From positions 1 through 64,000 of the forward strand of contig URSS01000002.1 of NCBI GenBank assembly GCA_900550545.1: a DNA stretch of 64,000 nucleotides, given 5' to 3'. The stretch is from an uncultured Lachnobacterium sp. Lineage in GTDB: Bacteria; Bacillota; Clostridia; Lachnospirales; Lachnospiraceae. The position numbers were made by a program, and so were the translations under genes. Under the pieces are notes generated by a model, which saw only the letters and a program-made list of their open reading frames with translations, had not been told where the DNA came from and did not search any database. Positions 51,227-61,623 of this stretch are shown in pieces (the first letter of the stretch is position 1; every line of letters starts with the position of its first letter).

Positions 51227-54200
51227 TTAAGCGGTCAGATCGTTCTCAATCAGATTTACCGACACAAGTGTCGATACGCCTTTCTCCTGCATGGTAATAC
51301 CATAAAGACGATCCGCTGCCGTCATCGTACCACGTCTGTGCGTAATTACGATGAACTGCGTGTTTTTTGTCAGTTTGTTCAGATAACTTGCAAAACGCGT
51401 TACGTTCGAATCATCGAGCGCCGCCTCAATCTCGTCTAACAGACAGAATGGTGATGGTTTGAGTGCCTGAATCGCAAATAACAGTGCGATTGCGGTCAAT
51501 GCCTTTTCTCCACCGGACAGCTGCATCATGTTCTGCAATTTCTTTCCAGGTGGCTGCGCGATAATGCGGATACCGCATTCCAGAATATCTTCATCCTCCA
51601 CAAGTTCTAGTGTTCCGTGTCCGCCACCAAACAGATGCTTGAAGGATGCATCAAATTCTCTCTGTATCTCTGCAAATTTTTCGGTGAACTGCTTGCGCAT
51701 TCCGGTATCCAGATCTTCGATGATACCAAGGAGTGTCTCTTCAGCCTCTACCAGATCATCATGCTGTCCCTTTAAAAATGTATAACGTTCGGATACTTCT
51801 TTGTATTCTTCGATTGCGTTTACATTGACATCGCCAAGTTTGCGGATTTCATCCTTTACTTCCGCAACCAGTTTCTTTAAAGATGCCAGGTCATCATACA
51901 TCTCGTTGCGCAGTTCCATCGCTGCATGCGGTGTCAGTTCGTATTCTGTCCACAGATAATTCGTCTGTGTTTCGGATTCCTCGGTCAGCTTTTCTCTCTG
52001 ATTATTCAGACGGAAGATTTCTTTGTCAAGATCATTACAACGCTTGGAAATTTCCTCCTGCTTTTGGAAAAAGCCATGATAATCCGCAGACATCTGTTCC
52101 TTTTTCTCTAAACTGGTTCGAAGTTCTTCCTGTAATTTGCTGCCGGAATCATCGGATGCCGCCAGTGTCTTTTTAATTTCTTCGATGTCGTTTTGTTTCT
52201 TTTTGGCATCTTCTTTGGAGTTCTTTGCGTTCTCCATAAGTTCTGCCTGCTCCGCATCAAACTTTTCCAATTCTCCGTTGATACGGTCGATATTCATCTG
52301 ATTGAACTCTGCACTCTGGCGCAGATTTGCTTCTTCTAACTGCATCTTTGACAGTTCGTCGCTGATTTCTGTCTCACGCTTATTCTGTGTTTCAAGCGTT
52401 TCCTGCATACGGGCAGTCTCCTCATTGATTTCTGTCTCACGCGTCTTTGCGAACTCCATTTCATCGAGAATCTGCTGCTTGTTCTGTGCGATTTCTGCAA
52501 TCTGCTGTTCCATCTGTTCACGCTCGTTCAGCAAACCGGAAAAAGCCTGTTCGCTCTCATCCTTCTGCTGCGTTACACGATCAAGGTTCAACTTTGCTGT
52601 ATTCTGCGCGATGAACTTCTTCTGCAAAGCTTCTTTGCAGGATTCCAGCTCATCTGCATTCAGTTCAATTGCTGTCGCGATATCTTCTCTCCGGCTTTTG
52701 ATCTGTTTGAGTTCTTCCTGAATCATCTGTACTCTCTGCTCCAGCTCCTCAATCTCACGATTGCGGGCCAGCAGATTAGAGGAATTCTTAAAAGCACCAC
52801 CGGTCATGGATCCACCCGGGCTTAAATACTCACCCTCTAATGTTACAATATGTAAACTGTAATGATTCTTCTTCGCCAAAGCAATCGCATGGTCGATTGT
52901 ATCTACGACAAGTACTCTTCCCAAAAGGTAAGCTGCAACTTCTTTGTATTTTTCGTTACACTGAACCAGTTCATTGGCAATACCAATGACACCTGGTTCT
53001 CCGATCGCATTCTCATTTTTCGGATTGCCCTTAGCTTTCACACTGGTCAGCGGAAGGAATGTTGCACGACCATACCGGTTCTGTTTCAGATAGGCGATCA
53101 TTTCTTTGGCAGTCGCTTCGTCCTCTGTTACGATGTTCTGAATATTGCCACCCAATGCAGTCTCTATCGCTGTCTCATATTTTTTCTCTACCTGAATCAG
53201 ATCCGATACAACACCCAGAATTCCTTTGTGGCTGCTTTTCTGTTCCATAACCCGGCGAATACTGTTTCCATATCCGTCATAACGCTCCGCAATATCCCGC
53301 AAAGAATCCAGTCTGGACCGATTCTTGTGAAATGCAGTCTGTTTTTCTTCGAATTTTCGGGCATTCTCTTTTGACTTCTGACGCCATTCATTTTCTTTTG
53401 CTGTCAGGTCTTCTTCCTGCGCCTTTAATGCGATAATCTCCTGATTGACCGCATCAAATTCCTGTTCATACGTTGCAAGAACCGAATTCAGGTCTTCTTC
53501 CTGCGTCTTGCGGCTCAACAGCCGCTGGCCCAGTTCCGCTTTACGGATGTTGATCTGTTCGATCATCGTATCAAATCGCTGCTGTTTGGAAGCAATGGTT
53601 CCTTTATTATTCAATAACTGGTACAGTTCCTTCTGTCCACGCTCGATGGTCTCTTTACACTGTTGGATTTCCTGTTGAATGGCTTCCTGTTCCTGCTGTT
53701 TGACCGTCTGTCGTTCTAAAAGTTCTGCTAACTGTGCATCCAGTTTTTCTTTTTCGCTGTAATACTTCTGGTTTGCATCCAGGCGTTCCTGTTTGTCTTT
53801 TTTAATGGCATCCAGACGTCCCTGCATATGCTCATCCGTCATCTCAGCCGCATGGATCTGTTCCGTGAGAATCTGAATCTGGCTCTCCAGCTTGCTTTTT
53901 GTCATGGAAGAATTATTGATAGTCTCACGCAGGACATTGATTCTTTCATCAAGTTCAGTCATATCGTTACCTAGCGTTTCGTATTCTTCCTTGATCTTCG
54001 CATGCGCAGCATTGCTTTCTGTTAGCTGTGCATCCGCAATCCGAAATTTTTCTTCCACTTCTTTGGACTGTTCTGCAATCCTTGAAGACTCCAGAAGAAA
54101 CATATTAATATCGTAATCTCTTAATTCGTTCTTTTTCTTGAGATATATCTTTGCCTTTCCCGACTGACGCTCAAGTGGTCCTACCTGACGCTCCAACTCG

Positions 54201-54787
54201 GACAAAATATCATTAACACGAACAAGATTTTCCCGCTCATTTTCCAGCTTCTTTTGTGCGGTCGCTTTGCGCTTTTTGAATTTTACAATTCCGGCAGCCT
54301 CGTCAAAAAGTTCTCTTCGTTCTTCTGGCTTGCCACTTAAGATTCGGTCAATCTGGCCCTGTCCGATGATGGAATAGCCTTCTTTACCGATACCGGTATC
54401 GTAAAAAAGCTCCGATACCTGTTTCAGACGACAGAGATTTCCATTGATCAGATATTCACTCTCTCCGGAACGATACAGTCGTCTGGCAACGGTCACTTCC
54501 TCAAAATCAATCGCAAGCTGATGATCCGAATTGTCCAGTGTTATAGCAACATAGGCATAGCTGAGTGGTTTACGGTTCTCGGTACCCGCAAAAATTACAT
54601 CCTGCATGGAAGAACCACGCAACTGCTTTACCGACTGTTCACCAAGCACCCAGCGCACAGCATCGGCTACGTTACTTTTTCCACTTCCATTCGGACCTAC
54701 AATGCCTGTAATTCCCTGATGAAACTCGAATACAATTTTGTTTGCAAAAGATTTAAAGCCCTGGACCTCTATACTCTTTAAATACAT
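51227..54787 (-). CDS. smc: Chromosome condensation protein SMC
   Basis: The 1186-residue protein has the N-terminal Walker A GPNGSGKSNVADAVRWVLGE, two long coiled coils (about 170-500 and 670-1000), a hinge (about 515-670: HKGILGVVSDLIQVEKKYE, YLSPGGSMTGGAFK), the signature LSGGEKALTAIALLFAIQ and Walker B PFCLLDEIEAALDD. It organises and segregates the chromosome with ScpA/B. It lies 3 bases behind rnc. Confidence 0.98.
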   Translation of the reverse strand: MYLKSIEVQGFKSFANKIVFEFHQGITGIVGPNGSGKSNVADAVRWVLGEQSVKQLRGSSMQDVIFAGTENRKPLSYAYVAITLDNSDHQLAIDFEEVTVARRLYRSGESEYLINGNLCRLKQVSELFYDTGIGKEGYSIIGQGQIDRILSGKPEERRELFDEAAGIVKFKKRKATAQKKLENERENLVRVNDILSELERQVGPLERQSGKAKIYLKKKNELRDYDINMFLLESSRIAEQSKEVEEKFRIADAQLTESNAAHAKIKEEYETLGNDMTELDERINVLRETINNSSMTKSKLESQIQILTEQIHAAEMTDEHMQGRLDAIKKDKQERLDANQKYYSEKEKLDAQLAELLERQTVKQQEQEAIQQEIQQCKETIERGQKELYQLLNNKGTIASKQQRFDTMIEQINIRKAELGQRLLSRKTQEEDLNSVLATYEQEFDAVNQEIIALKAQEEDLTAKENEWRQKSKENARKFEEKQTAFHKNRSRLDSLRDIAERYDGYGNSIRRVMEQKSSHKGILGVVSDLIQVEKKYETAIETALGGNIQNIVTEDEATAKEMIAYLKQNRYGRATFLPLTSVKAKGNPKNENAIGEPGVIGIANELVQCNEKYKEVAAYLLGRVLVVDTIDHAIALAKKNHYSLHIVTLEGEYLSPGGSMTGGAFKNSSNLLARNREIEELEQRVQMIQEELKQIKSRREDIATAIELNADELESCKEALQKKFIAQNTAKLNLDRVTQQKDESEQAFSGLLNEREQMEQQIAEIAQNKQQILDEMEFAKTRETEINEETARMQETLETQNKRETEISDELSKMQLEEANLRQSAEFNQMNIDRINGELEKFDAEQAELMENAKNSKEDAKKKQNDIEEIKKTLAASDDSGSKLQEELRTSLEKKEQMSADYHGFFQKQEEISKRCNDLDKEIFRLNNQREKLTEESETQTNYLWTEYELTPHAAMELRNEMYDDLASLKKLVAEVKDEIRKLGDVNVNAIEEYKEVSERYTFLKGQHDDLVEAEETLLGIIEDLDTGMRKQFTEKFAEIQREFDASFKHLFGGGHGTLELVEDEDILECGIRIIAQPPGKKLQNMMQLSGGEKALTAIALLFAIQALKPSPFCLLDEIEAALDDSNVTRFASYLNKLTKNTQFIVITHRRGTMTAADRLYGITMQEKGVSTLVSVNLIENDLTA

Positions 54788-54790
54788 GCA

Positions 54791-55480
54791 TTACTCCCTT
54801 TGTTTTTTTCTCAACTTGAGAAGAGCCTTGTATGCAGCTTCCTGTTCCGCTGCTTTCTTAGTTCTTCCAGTTCCCTCTCCCAGCACACGACTTCCAACGC
54901 GGGCTTCTACCGTAAAGCTCTTGTTGTGATCCGGTCCACTCTCACTGATGAGTTCATAAGTCAGATTTTCATGTTCCCCCTGCACGACTTCCTGCAAGAT
55001 AGTCTTGCTATCATAAAAGAGCTGCTTATGCTCAATATCTGTCAAAATATATTTTAACACAAACTCTTTTGCATTAGCAAAACCACCATCAAGATATATG
55101 GCACCAATGACCGCCTCTAACGCATCTGACAAAATGGATTTGCGCTGTCTTCCCCCTGTCAAATCCTCACCATTGCCAAGATACAGATAATCTCCGAGAT
55201 GAATTGCTTCCGTACACAACGCAAGTGTCGGCTCGCAAACAATGCTCGCGCGCAGCTTTGTCAACTCTCCCTCCGGTTTCTGTGGGTAATTCTTATATAA
55301 AAAATCACTCGATATGATTTCAAGTACCGCATCTCCCAAAAACTCGAGACGTTCATTGTCTGATAATTTTTTCATATGCTTCTCATTGGCATAAGAACTG
55401 TGTGTCAATGCCTGTAACAGCAAATGTTCATTTTGAAACTGATATCCGATTTTCTTTTGAAATGTCTTAATATCTGCCAC
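54791..55480 (-). CDS. rnc: Ribonuclease III
   Basis: The 229-residue double-strand RNase has the signature NERLEFLGDAVLEIISSDFL, the catalytic Asp/Glu near SDALEAVIGAIYLDGG, and a C-terminal dsRBD (about 155-228). The GTG start (VADIKTF) follows GGAAAGG; a longer ATG frame would begin inside the acpP terminator. It precedes smc and ftsY in the usual Firmicute order. Confidence 0.95.
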   Translation of the reverse strand: MADIKTFQKKIGYQFQNEHLLLQALTHSSYANEKHMKKLSDNERLEFLGDAVLEIISSDFLYKNYPQKPEGELTKLRASIVCEPTLALCTEAIHLGDYLYLGNGEDLTGGRQRKSILSDALEAVIGAIYLDGGFANAKEFVLKYILTDIEHKQLFYDSKTILQEVVQGEHENLTYELISESGPDHNKSFTVEARVGSRVLGEGTGRTKKAAEQEAAYKALLKLRKKQRE

Positions 55481-55504
55481 AATGTTTTCCTTTCCTGCCT
55501 GATT

Positions 55505-55535
55505 TAAAAGAAGGAGTCCTCTCATCGGACTCCTT
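55505..55535 (-). terminator. Terminator after acpP
   Basis: Perfect 9-base stem AAGGAGTCC/GGACTCCTT, 7-base loop, followed by CTTTT on the minus strand, between acpP and rnc. The short T-run suggests partial termination. Confidence 0.7.
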
Positions 55536-55543
55536 ACACATTC

Positions 55544-55780
55544 TTAGTTATTATTCAGTGCACTCTTAATCTGCTCAACTGCATCCGCTACTGTAACAAT
55601 TTTCTCAGCCTGCTCATTTGGAATCTCGATATCAAATTCTTCCTCAAGACCCATAATGATCTGGAATACATCCAGCGAATCAGCTCCAAGATCATCAATA
55701 AATGTTGTATCCATTGTGATCTCACTCTCATCTACGTTTAATACTTCCACAATAATCTGCTTTAATTTTTCGAATTCCAT
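55544..55780 (-). CDS. acpP: Acyl carrier protein
   Basis: The 78-residue acidic carrier of fatty acid synthesis has the phosphopantetheine Ser in [21 protein letters not shown] lies 7 bases before the chosen ATG (MEFEKLK); the longer frame runs back into plsX. It follows plsX by 16 bases. Confidence 0.97.
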   Translation of the reverse strand: MEFEKLKQIIVEVLNVDESEITMDTTFIDDLGADSLDVFQIIMGLEEEFDIEIPNEQAEKIVTVADAVEQIKSALNNN

Positions 55781-55796
55781 AACTTTTCCTTCCTTT

Positions 55797-56819
55797 CTAT
55801 TGTTCGTTTTCCTGTGCATCAACAATTCTTTCTTTGATAATTCCGTTAATATTTTCTTCACGGAATGTCACGCACTGATAAATGGAATTGGTAATTTCTT
55901 TTGCTTTGGAGCTTCCATGTGTCTTCACAACCAGACCATTCAGCCCAAGAAGTGGTGCTCCGCCATATTCACTGGCATCAAAATCTTTCAATGTCCTCTT
56001 GAGAGCCGGCAACGCAAGTGCAGCTCCAATCTTGCTTTTTAAGGTACTCATCAGTCCACGCTTGATGGCTCCAACCAGTGTGGAACTGAGTCCCTCATAT
56101 AATTTAAGAATTACGTTTCCGACAAAAGCCTCACATACGATAACATCTGCCCCACCATGTGGTATCTCACGTGCTTCAATGCTTCCAACAAAATTAATAT
56201 CTTTGCACTCGCGAAGCAACGGAAATGTCTCCTTAACCAAAGCATTGCCCTTTTCTTCTTCCGCACCGATATTGACAATCGCCACACGCGGATTTTTCAC
56301 ACCGACAACATTCTCCATATAAATAGAACCCATCTGTGCAAACTGAAGTAAATGTTCCGGACGCGCGTCTACATTTGCGCCACAGTCAATCAGAAGTGAT
56401 ACACCGGACTCTGTCGGAATCAGCGGTGCCAATGGCGGACGACGGATTCCTTTGATTCTGCCGACAATTGTCTGTCCTCCTACGAGTACAGCACCTGAAC
56501 TTCCTGCCGAAACAAAAGCATCTGCTTCTTTTTGTTTTACCATATTCATAGCAACCACCATTGATGACTGCTTCTTTTTGCGAATTGCCTGTACGGGTGG
56601 CTCCGCCATCTCAATAACTTCCGGTGCCTCCACGATCTCAATTCTTTCCTTCGGATACGGATATTTGTTCAATTCTTCCTGTACGGCATCTGTCTGTCCT
56701 ACCAGATAGACTTTGATGTCTTCACGGGAAGCAACCGCATCCACCGCTCCCTTGACGATCTCTGCGGGCGCATTGTCTCCACCCATCGCATCGAGAGCTA
56801 TCTTCGTAATAGTCTGCAT
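55797..56819 (-). CDS. plsX: Phosphate acyltransferase PlsX
   Basis: The 340-residue enzyme makes acyl-phosphate from acyl-ACP for phospholipid synthesis. It shows [47 protein letters not shown] ([20 protein letters not shown]) and [23 protein letters not shown] lies 8 bases before the chosen ATG. Confidence 0.96.
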   Translation of the reverse strand: MQTITKIALDAMGGDNAPAEIVKGAVDAVASREDIKVYLVGQTDAVQEELNKYPYPKERIEIVEAPEVIEMAEPPVQAIRKKKQSSMVVAMNMVKQKEADAFVSAGSSGAVLVGGQTIVGRIKGIRRPPLAPLIPTESGVSLLIDCGANVDARPEHLLQFAQMGSIYMENVVGVKNPRVAIVNIGAEEEKGNALVKETFPLLRECKDINFVGSIEAREIPHGGADVIVCEAFVGNVILKLYEGLSSTLVGAIKRGLMSTLKSKIGAALALPALKRTLKDFDASEYGGAPLLGLNGLVVKTHGSSKAKEITNSIYQCVTFREENINGIIKERIVDAQENEQ

Positions 56820-56849
56820 GGTTTCTTCCTCCTTATGCATCTATTAGAA

Positions 56850-56878
56850 ATAGTACTATATATCATTTCATAAATCAA
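56850..56878 (-). promoter_or_regulatory. Promoter of the plsX operon
   Basis: Minus strand: -35 TTGATT (56873-56878), 17 bases, -10 TACTAT (56850-56855), about 20 bases before the ribosome site. Confidence 0.45.
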
Positions 56879-56947
56879 CGATAAATTTATTGGATTTCAC
56901 GTTAATTTTGGGTTATTTTGTAATCAGATGCAAATTATCACTTCGAA

Positions 56948-56989
56948 CAAAAAAATCAAGAGCCCGACGCTTGCGCCGAACTCTTGATT
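56948..56989 (-). terminator. Terminator after rpmF
   Basis: Minus strand stem AATCAAGAGTTCGGCGC paired with its near-complement around AAGC, followed by TTTTTTT, 20 bases past the rpmF stop. A long, GC-containing, strong hairpin. Confidence 0.9.
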
Positions 56990-57008
56990 CTTTCATGTTC
57001 ATCCTTAA

Positions 57009-57188
57009 TTAGTCCTGTGGAATGATCTCTTTTTTGTTATAAGATCCACAGTTCTTGCATACTCTGTGAGGCATCATTAATTCGCCGCACTTGCTGCACT
57101 TTACTAAGGTTGGAGCAGACATTTTCCAGTTTGCTCTTCTCTTATCTCTTCTTCCCTTAGAAGATTTATTCTTTGGACAAATTGACAT
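57009..57188 (-). CDS. rpmF: 50S ribosomal protein L32
   Basis: The 59-residue protein begins MSICPKNKSSKGRRDKRRAN and has a four-Cys zinc ribbon (CSKCGELMMPHRVCKNCG), the Zn-dependent form. The chosen ATG follows GGAGG; longer frames run into yceD. It is cotranscribed with the yceD-like gene. Confidence 0.96.
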   Translation of the reverse strand: MSICPKNKSSKGRRDKRRANWKMSAPTLVKCSKCGELMMPHRVCKNCGSYNKKEIIPQD

Positions 57189-57192
57189 TTGT

Positions 57193-57717
57193 TTACACCT
57201 CCTTAAACTTGTTAAATATATCTTGGATTGCTGCCATTCTTGGATCAAGCTCTGTTCTCTGGCAACTGCAGTCTCCCTTATTCAAGTTCATACCGCAGAC
57301 TTTGCAAATTCCTTTGCAATCATCCTTGCACAGAACTCTCATTGGCCAGTTCACCAAAATCTCGGCGTAGACAAGTTTATCTACATCCAGTTCAAACCCA
57401 ATCAGGTAATCCGGTTGTTCCATCTCATCATCCACAAGACCATCTTCTTCTATGCGAAGCTTCTTATCAATGTCGAAATGGATTGGTGTCCGAACTTCTT
57501 CAAGGCACCTTGCACACGGAATCATAACTTCGATATCTACCGTACCGCTGATGAACACAGTTGCATTCTCCTCGTTACGGATATGAAGCGCTACCGGTGC
57601 TTTGCTGATGATAGGAAAATTTCCTAACCTGGAACGAAACGCATCAAGTGTAATTTCCGCTTCCTGTGTCAGCTCCTTGTTTATGGACTTCGTAATCATT
57701 GAAATATCAATATTCAC
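57193..57717 (-). CDS. YceD/DUF177 family protein
   Basis: The 174-residue protein belongs to the DUF177 family always found next to rpmF; in plants and bacteria it is linked to 23S rRNA or ribosome maturation. It has the typical central VMIPCARCLEEVRTPI and the C-terminal Cys cluster CKDDCKGICKVCGMNLNKGDCSC, a likely metal site. Confidence 0.9.
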   Translation of the reverse strand: MNIDISMITKSINKELTQEAEITLDAFRSRLGNFPIISKAPVALHIRNEENATVFISGTVDIEVMIPCARCLEEVRTPIHFDIDKKLRIEEDGLVDDEMEQPDYLIGFELDVDKLVYAEILVNWPMRVLCKDDCKGICKVCGMNLNKGDCSCQRTELDPRMAAIQDIFNKFKEV

Positions 57718-57743
57718 AGTATTCTCCTATTCACACCTAACCA

Positions 57744-57772
57744 ATTATACATATGGTATCTTTGTTTGTCAA
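57744..57772 (-). promoter_or_regulatory. Promoter of yceD-rpmF
   Basis: Minus strand: perfect -35 TTGACA (57767-57772), 17-base spacer, perfect -10 TATAAT (57744-57749), about 27 bases before the start. The best consensus promoter in the window, apt for a ribosomal-protein operon. Confidence 0.8.
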
Positions 57773-57819
57773 CAAATTTTTACAACTATTTGCAAGTATT
57801 TTTACTTTACACCATTTTC

Positions 57820-59010
57820 TTACTTAACGAGTGCAACTGTCTCGCGGCAGATTGCCAGTTCCTCGTTGGTCGGAATCACACATACCGTCACTTTTGAATC
57901 CGGTGTAGAGATAACCTCTTCAACGCCACGGATATTGTTCTTCTCTTTGTCAATTTCGATTCCAAGATATCCGAAGTATGCAAGAATCTTCTCGCGGATG
58001 AAAGATGTGTTCTCACCGATACCTGCAGTAAAAGCGATTGCATCTACTCCATTCATTGCTGCTACATATGCACCGATATATTTTGCTACACGGTAAGCAA
58101 ATACCTCACATGCATCGATTGCTCTCGGGTTGCCCTCATTGTAAGCAGCCTCAAGATCACGAAAGTCACTGGATACACCGGACATTCCTTCTACACCAGA
58201 CTTCTTGTTGAGTACTTCCATCATTCCGTCGATGTCAAGATTCTCTTTCTTTGCGATAAACTCCATGATAGCAGGATCGATATCACCGGAACGTGTTCCC
58301 ATAACAAGTCCCTCAAGTGGCGTCAATCCCATGGATGTATCAACACACTTACCATTTACCACTGCGGAAATGGATGCTCCGTTTCCGAGATGTGCAACGA
58401 TGATCTTGGAATTGTTCAGATCCATGTTCAAATACTGTGCGCAGCGTTTAGACACAAAACTGTGGCTTGTTCCGTGGAATCCGTATCTTCTTACTTTGTA
58501 TTTCTCATAATATTCGTATGGCAGACCGTAGAGGTATGCTTTTCTAGGCATTGTCTGATGGAAAGCAGTATCAAACACGCCAACCATCGGTACGTTTGGC
58601 ATCAGTTCCTGACATGCACGGATACCGATTAAGTTTGCAGGATTGTGAAGTGGTGCAAGTTCGTTACACTCTTCTACCTTTGCAAGTACTTCTTCATTTA
58701 AAACTACAGACGCAGCAAATTTCTCACCACCATGCACTACACGGTGTCCTACTGCATCGATCTCACTTAAATCCTTTACCGCACCACTCTTTGGATTATG
58801 CAGTGCTGTAAGAACCATCTGAATGGCTTCTTTATGTGTTGGCATAGGAGCTTCGGTAATCTCCTTATCCATTCCTTCTTTCTGATATACGAGTCTTCCA
58901 TCGATACCGATTCTTTCACATAAGCCCTTGGCAAGTACCTCTTCTGAATCTGAATTGATCAGCTGATACTTAAGGGAAGAGCTTCCACAATTGATTACTA
59001 ATACGTTCAT
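57820..59010 (-). CDS. ackA: Acetate kinase
   Basis: The 396-residue enzyme interconverts acetyl phosphate plus ADP and acetate plus ATP. It shows [60 protein letters not shown] and [14 protein letters not shown]. No phosphotransacetylase gene is adjacent in the window. The start chosen lies 7 bases behind GGGAG. Confidence 0.97.
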   Translation of the reverse strand: MNVLVINCGSSSLKYQLINSDSEEVLAKGLCERIGIDGRLVYQKEGMDKEITEAPMPTHKEAIQMVLTALHNPKSGAVKDLSEIDAVGHRVVHGGEKFAASVVLNEEVLAKVEECNELAPLHNPANLIGIRACQELMPNVPMVGVFDTAFHQTMPRKAYLYGLPYEYYEKYKVRRYGFHGTSHSFVSKRCAQYLNMDLNNSKIIVAHLGNGASISAVVNGKCVDTSMGLTPLEGLVMGTRSGDIDPAIMEFIAKKENLDIDGMMEVLNKKSGVEGMSGVSSDFRDLEAAYNEGNPRAIDACEVFAYRVAKYIGAYVAAMNGVDAIAFTAGIGENTSFIREKILAYFGYLGIEIDKEKNNIRGVEEVISTPDSKVTVCVIPTNEELAICRETVALVK

Positions 59011-59063
59011 TTGCATTCTCCCTTGTCAATTTAGTTTGTGATTTTACACAATAATCTGTCCCT

Positions 59064-59092
59064 ATTATAAACATATTTTTGCCCGCATACAA
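59064..59092 (-). promoter_or_regulatory. ackA promoter
   Basis: Minus strand: -35 TTGTAT (59087-59092), 17 bases, -10 TATAAT (59064-59069), giving a leader of about 45 bases. Confidence 0.55.
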
Positions 59093-59148
59093 GTGGAAAT
59101 ATTGGAAATTATATGCTATGATTCTAAAAAAAAACAAAGGGGAAAATT

Positions 59149-60480
59149 ATGAAAGTTGCAGGCGTCATTGCAGAATACAATCCATTCCATAACGGGCACA
59201 AATATCAGTTGGAACAGATCCGTCAAAAAACAAAAGCGGATTATATTATCGTTGCGATGAGCGGAGATTTTCTACAACGTGGCGTTCCTGCCTTGACGGA
59301 CAAATATAACCGCGCCCGGATGGCATTATCTGCCGGTGCAGATCTGGTACTGGAACTTCCTGCGGTATGGGCAACTTCTTCCGCAGAATATTTTGCTGCA
59401 GGTGGTGTCACACTCCTTGGAAAAACCGGTGTCATTGACTATCTCTGCTACGGATGTGAGACAGTGGATACCGACCTGTTTCATGCGATTGTCTCTGTTC
59501 TTTCTGAAAATCTTTCCGGAAACACTTCTGCAGGTTCCGGAAAATTTCAGGAACATCTCTCTACTCTTTTAAAAAGCGGAGTATCTTTTCCAACTGCACG
59601 GAGCAAAGCGGTTGCTGCCTGTCTGCCAGACGTTCCTTCCGAAACAGTTGCCTCTTTTTTATCTTCGCCCAACAATATTTTAGGATTGGAATATGAGAAA
59701 GCACTCCGCCGGTGGACTCAGGAACAGAATTCTTCTATTTCTTTTTCTGGCAGACAAATATCCGGCATTCCGTTGCAGCGTGTCGGAGAAGGCTACCATA
59801 GTAACCGGATAGATGGCAGCTTTGCCTCCGCTACGGCAATTCGAAGCGCCCTTTTTTCCGCATGTTCCACAGATATTTCTTCAGCAGAATCCATTCCAGC
59901 CACATCTGCTTTCGCACAAATCCAATCCCAGATGCCGGCGGAATCCTTTTCGTTCTTACAAACAAACGGCTTTGGTTCCCTGTTGGATACCGATGACTTT
60001 TCTGATGCTCTCTATACAAAACTGCTGTTGTATCAGCACTGTGGATACGAAAATTTTGCTGATTGCAGTCGCGAACTGTCTTGCAAGATACAAAACTATC
60101 TGCATCAGTTTGTATCTTTCTCCCAGTTTGCGTCCCTATTAAAAAGTAAAGAGATTACGTACACGCGTATCTGCCGCGTGCTTTTACACATTCTTTTAAA
60201 TATCATGCAGGAGGATTATGCTGTTTCTTCCATGAACGAACGCATCTCCTATCTGCGGGTGCTTGGTTTCCGAAAAGATTCTGCACCTCTTCTTTCTGCA
60301 ATCAAAAAAGAAACATCCGCCCCTTTGATTACCAAAGTTGCTGATGCTTCCCATGTGCTTTCCGGCGACCGGTTCTGGCAACATGATTTATTCGCTGCCA
60401 ACCTTTATCGCGGAATTTCGTCCATCCACCAGGGGCTTACACTGCCGAACGAATATCAACATCCGCTCGTGATTGTATAA
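59149..60480 (+). CDS. tmcAL: tRNA(Met) cytidine acetate ligase TmcAL
   Basis: The 443-residue nucleotidyltransferase-fold protein (formerly YlbM) uses acetate and ATP to acetylate the wobble cytidine of elongator tRNA-Met. It has GVIAEYNPFHNGHKYQLEQI with the HxGH-type motif, MSGDFLQRGVPAL, KYNRARMAL and LELPAVWATSSAEYFA. AAAGGGG precedes the ATG. It is divergent from ackA, which handles the same acetate. Confidence 0.94.
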   Translation: MKVAGVIAEYNPFHNGHKYQLEQIRQKTKADYIIVAMSGDFLQRGVPALTDKYNRARMALSAGADLVLELPAVWATSSAEYFAAGGVTLLGKTGVIDYLCYGCETVDTDLFHAIVSVLSENLSGNTSAGSGKFQEHLSTLLKSGVSFPTARSKAVAACLPDVPSETVASFLSSPNNILGLEYEKALRRWTQEQNSSISFSGRQISGIPLQRVGEGYHSNRIDGSFASATAIRSALFSACSTDISSAESIPATSAFAQIQSQMPAESFSFLQTNGFGSLLDTDDFSDALYTKLLLYQHCGYENFADCSRELSCKIQNYLHQFVSFSQFASLLKSKEITYTRICRVLLHILLNIMQEDYAVSSMNERISYLRVLGFRKDSAPLLSAIKKETSAPLITKVADASHVLSGDRFWQHDLFAANLYRGISSIHQGLTLPNEYQHPLVIV

Positions 60481-60495
60481 GTACCCCTACACATT

Positions 60496-61608
60496 CTAAA
60501 GTTCCATAATGATTTCTCTGGCCAGACTCTCTTCGATTGGTTTGGCAAACACGCCCGGTGCGAATTCCACCACATCACCGATTCCCTTCTGTAGTACAAA
60601 ACGAAGTTTTCCATCACGTACTTTCTTATCGGTATAGAGTTTGCGCACAAGCGCCTCCCTGTCTATGTAATCCGGAATGTGTGTCGGAAGTCCCGCACGG
60701 TCATACAATGCGATTACGCGTTCCGCTTCTTCCTCAGACATATAGCCAAGCCTTGCAGAAAGCATAACCTCTGCAGCCATGCCAATACCAAGTGCTTCTC
60801 CGTGCAGGAGCTGGTAATCGCTGACCGTCTCTATTGCACGTCCAACCGTATGTCCCAGATTCAGCACTTCACGCAATCCGCTCTCGCGCTCATCTTTCAT
60901 TACGATATGATACTTAATTTTGCAGTTGTTCTCTGCGATATATTCACATGCGAACTTCTGGAAGCTGAATATATCATCTAAATTTTCTTCAATGAATTCA
61001 AACATATCCAGACTGCCAAGGCACGCATGTTTGATTGTCTCCGACAGACCGCTTACCATCTCTCTATGTGGAAGTGTCTTCCATGCTGCAATATCAATAT
61101 ATACTTTCTGTGGCTGATTAAACAGTCCAATAAGGTTGGTTGCCAGTGGCGTATCCACCGCTGTCTTTCCACCTACCGATGCATCCGCTGCCGCAAGCAG
61201 TGTTGTCGCATAATTGATGAAAGGAACTCCTCTGCCATATGTTCCTGCGATAAAGCCTGCCAGATCAGTTACAACACCACCGCCGATTGCGATGATTGCA
61301 CAGTCTCTGCGGTATCCCTTTTCGAGCATTGCATCTTCAATTCGTTCCTTTGTCTTACGTGTTTTGCTTTTTTCTCCAGCCGGGAATACAAATAAATCTA
61401 CTTTATAACCGGCATGAATCAGTTTTTCGCAAATCGGTTTTGCATACAGATCCCGCACATTGCTGTCCGTAATGACTGCAAGTTTCTTGACTGAGCCAAG
61501 CAGTCCAGTCTCCAAATCATTTACCAGCTGATCTTTGAGATTGTATCCAATCTCAATATCATAACTGTCATCTACCACTTTTTTCAATTCTACGTTAAAT
61601 ACGCTCAC
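60496..61608 (-). CDS. aroB: 3-dehydroquinate synthase
   Basis: The 370-residue shikimate-pathway enzyme shows FPAGEKSKT, AIGGGVVTDLAGFIAGTYGRG, TTLLAAADASVGGKTAVD and LNLGHTVGRAIE with metal-binding His. It starts at GTG with AGAGGTGAT upstream. Convergent with tmcAL. It continues the - strand block with the RNase HI gene 15 bases upstream. Confidence 0.97.
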   Translation of the reverse strand: MSVFNVELKKVVDDSYDIEIGYNLKDQLVNDLETGLLGSVKKLAVITDSNVRDLYAKPICEKLIHAGYKVDLFVFPAGEKSKTRKTKERIEDAMLEKGYRRDCAIIAIGGGVVTDLAGFIAGTYGRGVPFINYATTLLAAADASVGGKTAVDTPLATNLIGLFNQPQKVYIDIAAWKTLPHREMVSGLSETIKHACLGSLDMFEFIEENLDDIFSFQKFACEYIAENNCKIKYHIVMKDERESGLREVLNLGHTVGRAIETVSDYQLLHGEALGIGMAAEVMLSARLGYMSEEEAERVIALYDRAGLPTHIPDYIDREALVRKLYTDKKVRDGKLRFVLQKGIGDVVEFAPGVFAKPIEESLAREIIMEL

Positions 61609-61623
61609 TTTATCACCTCTGTT

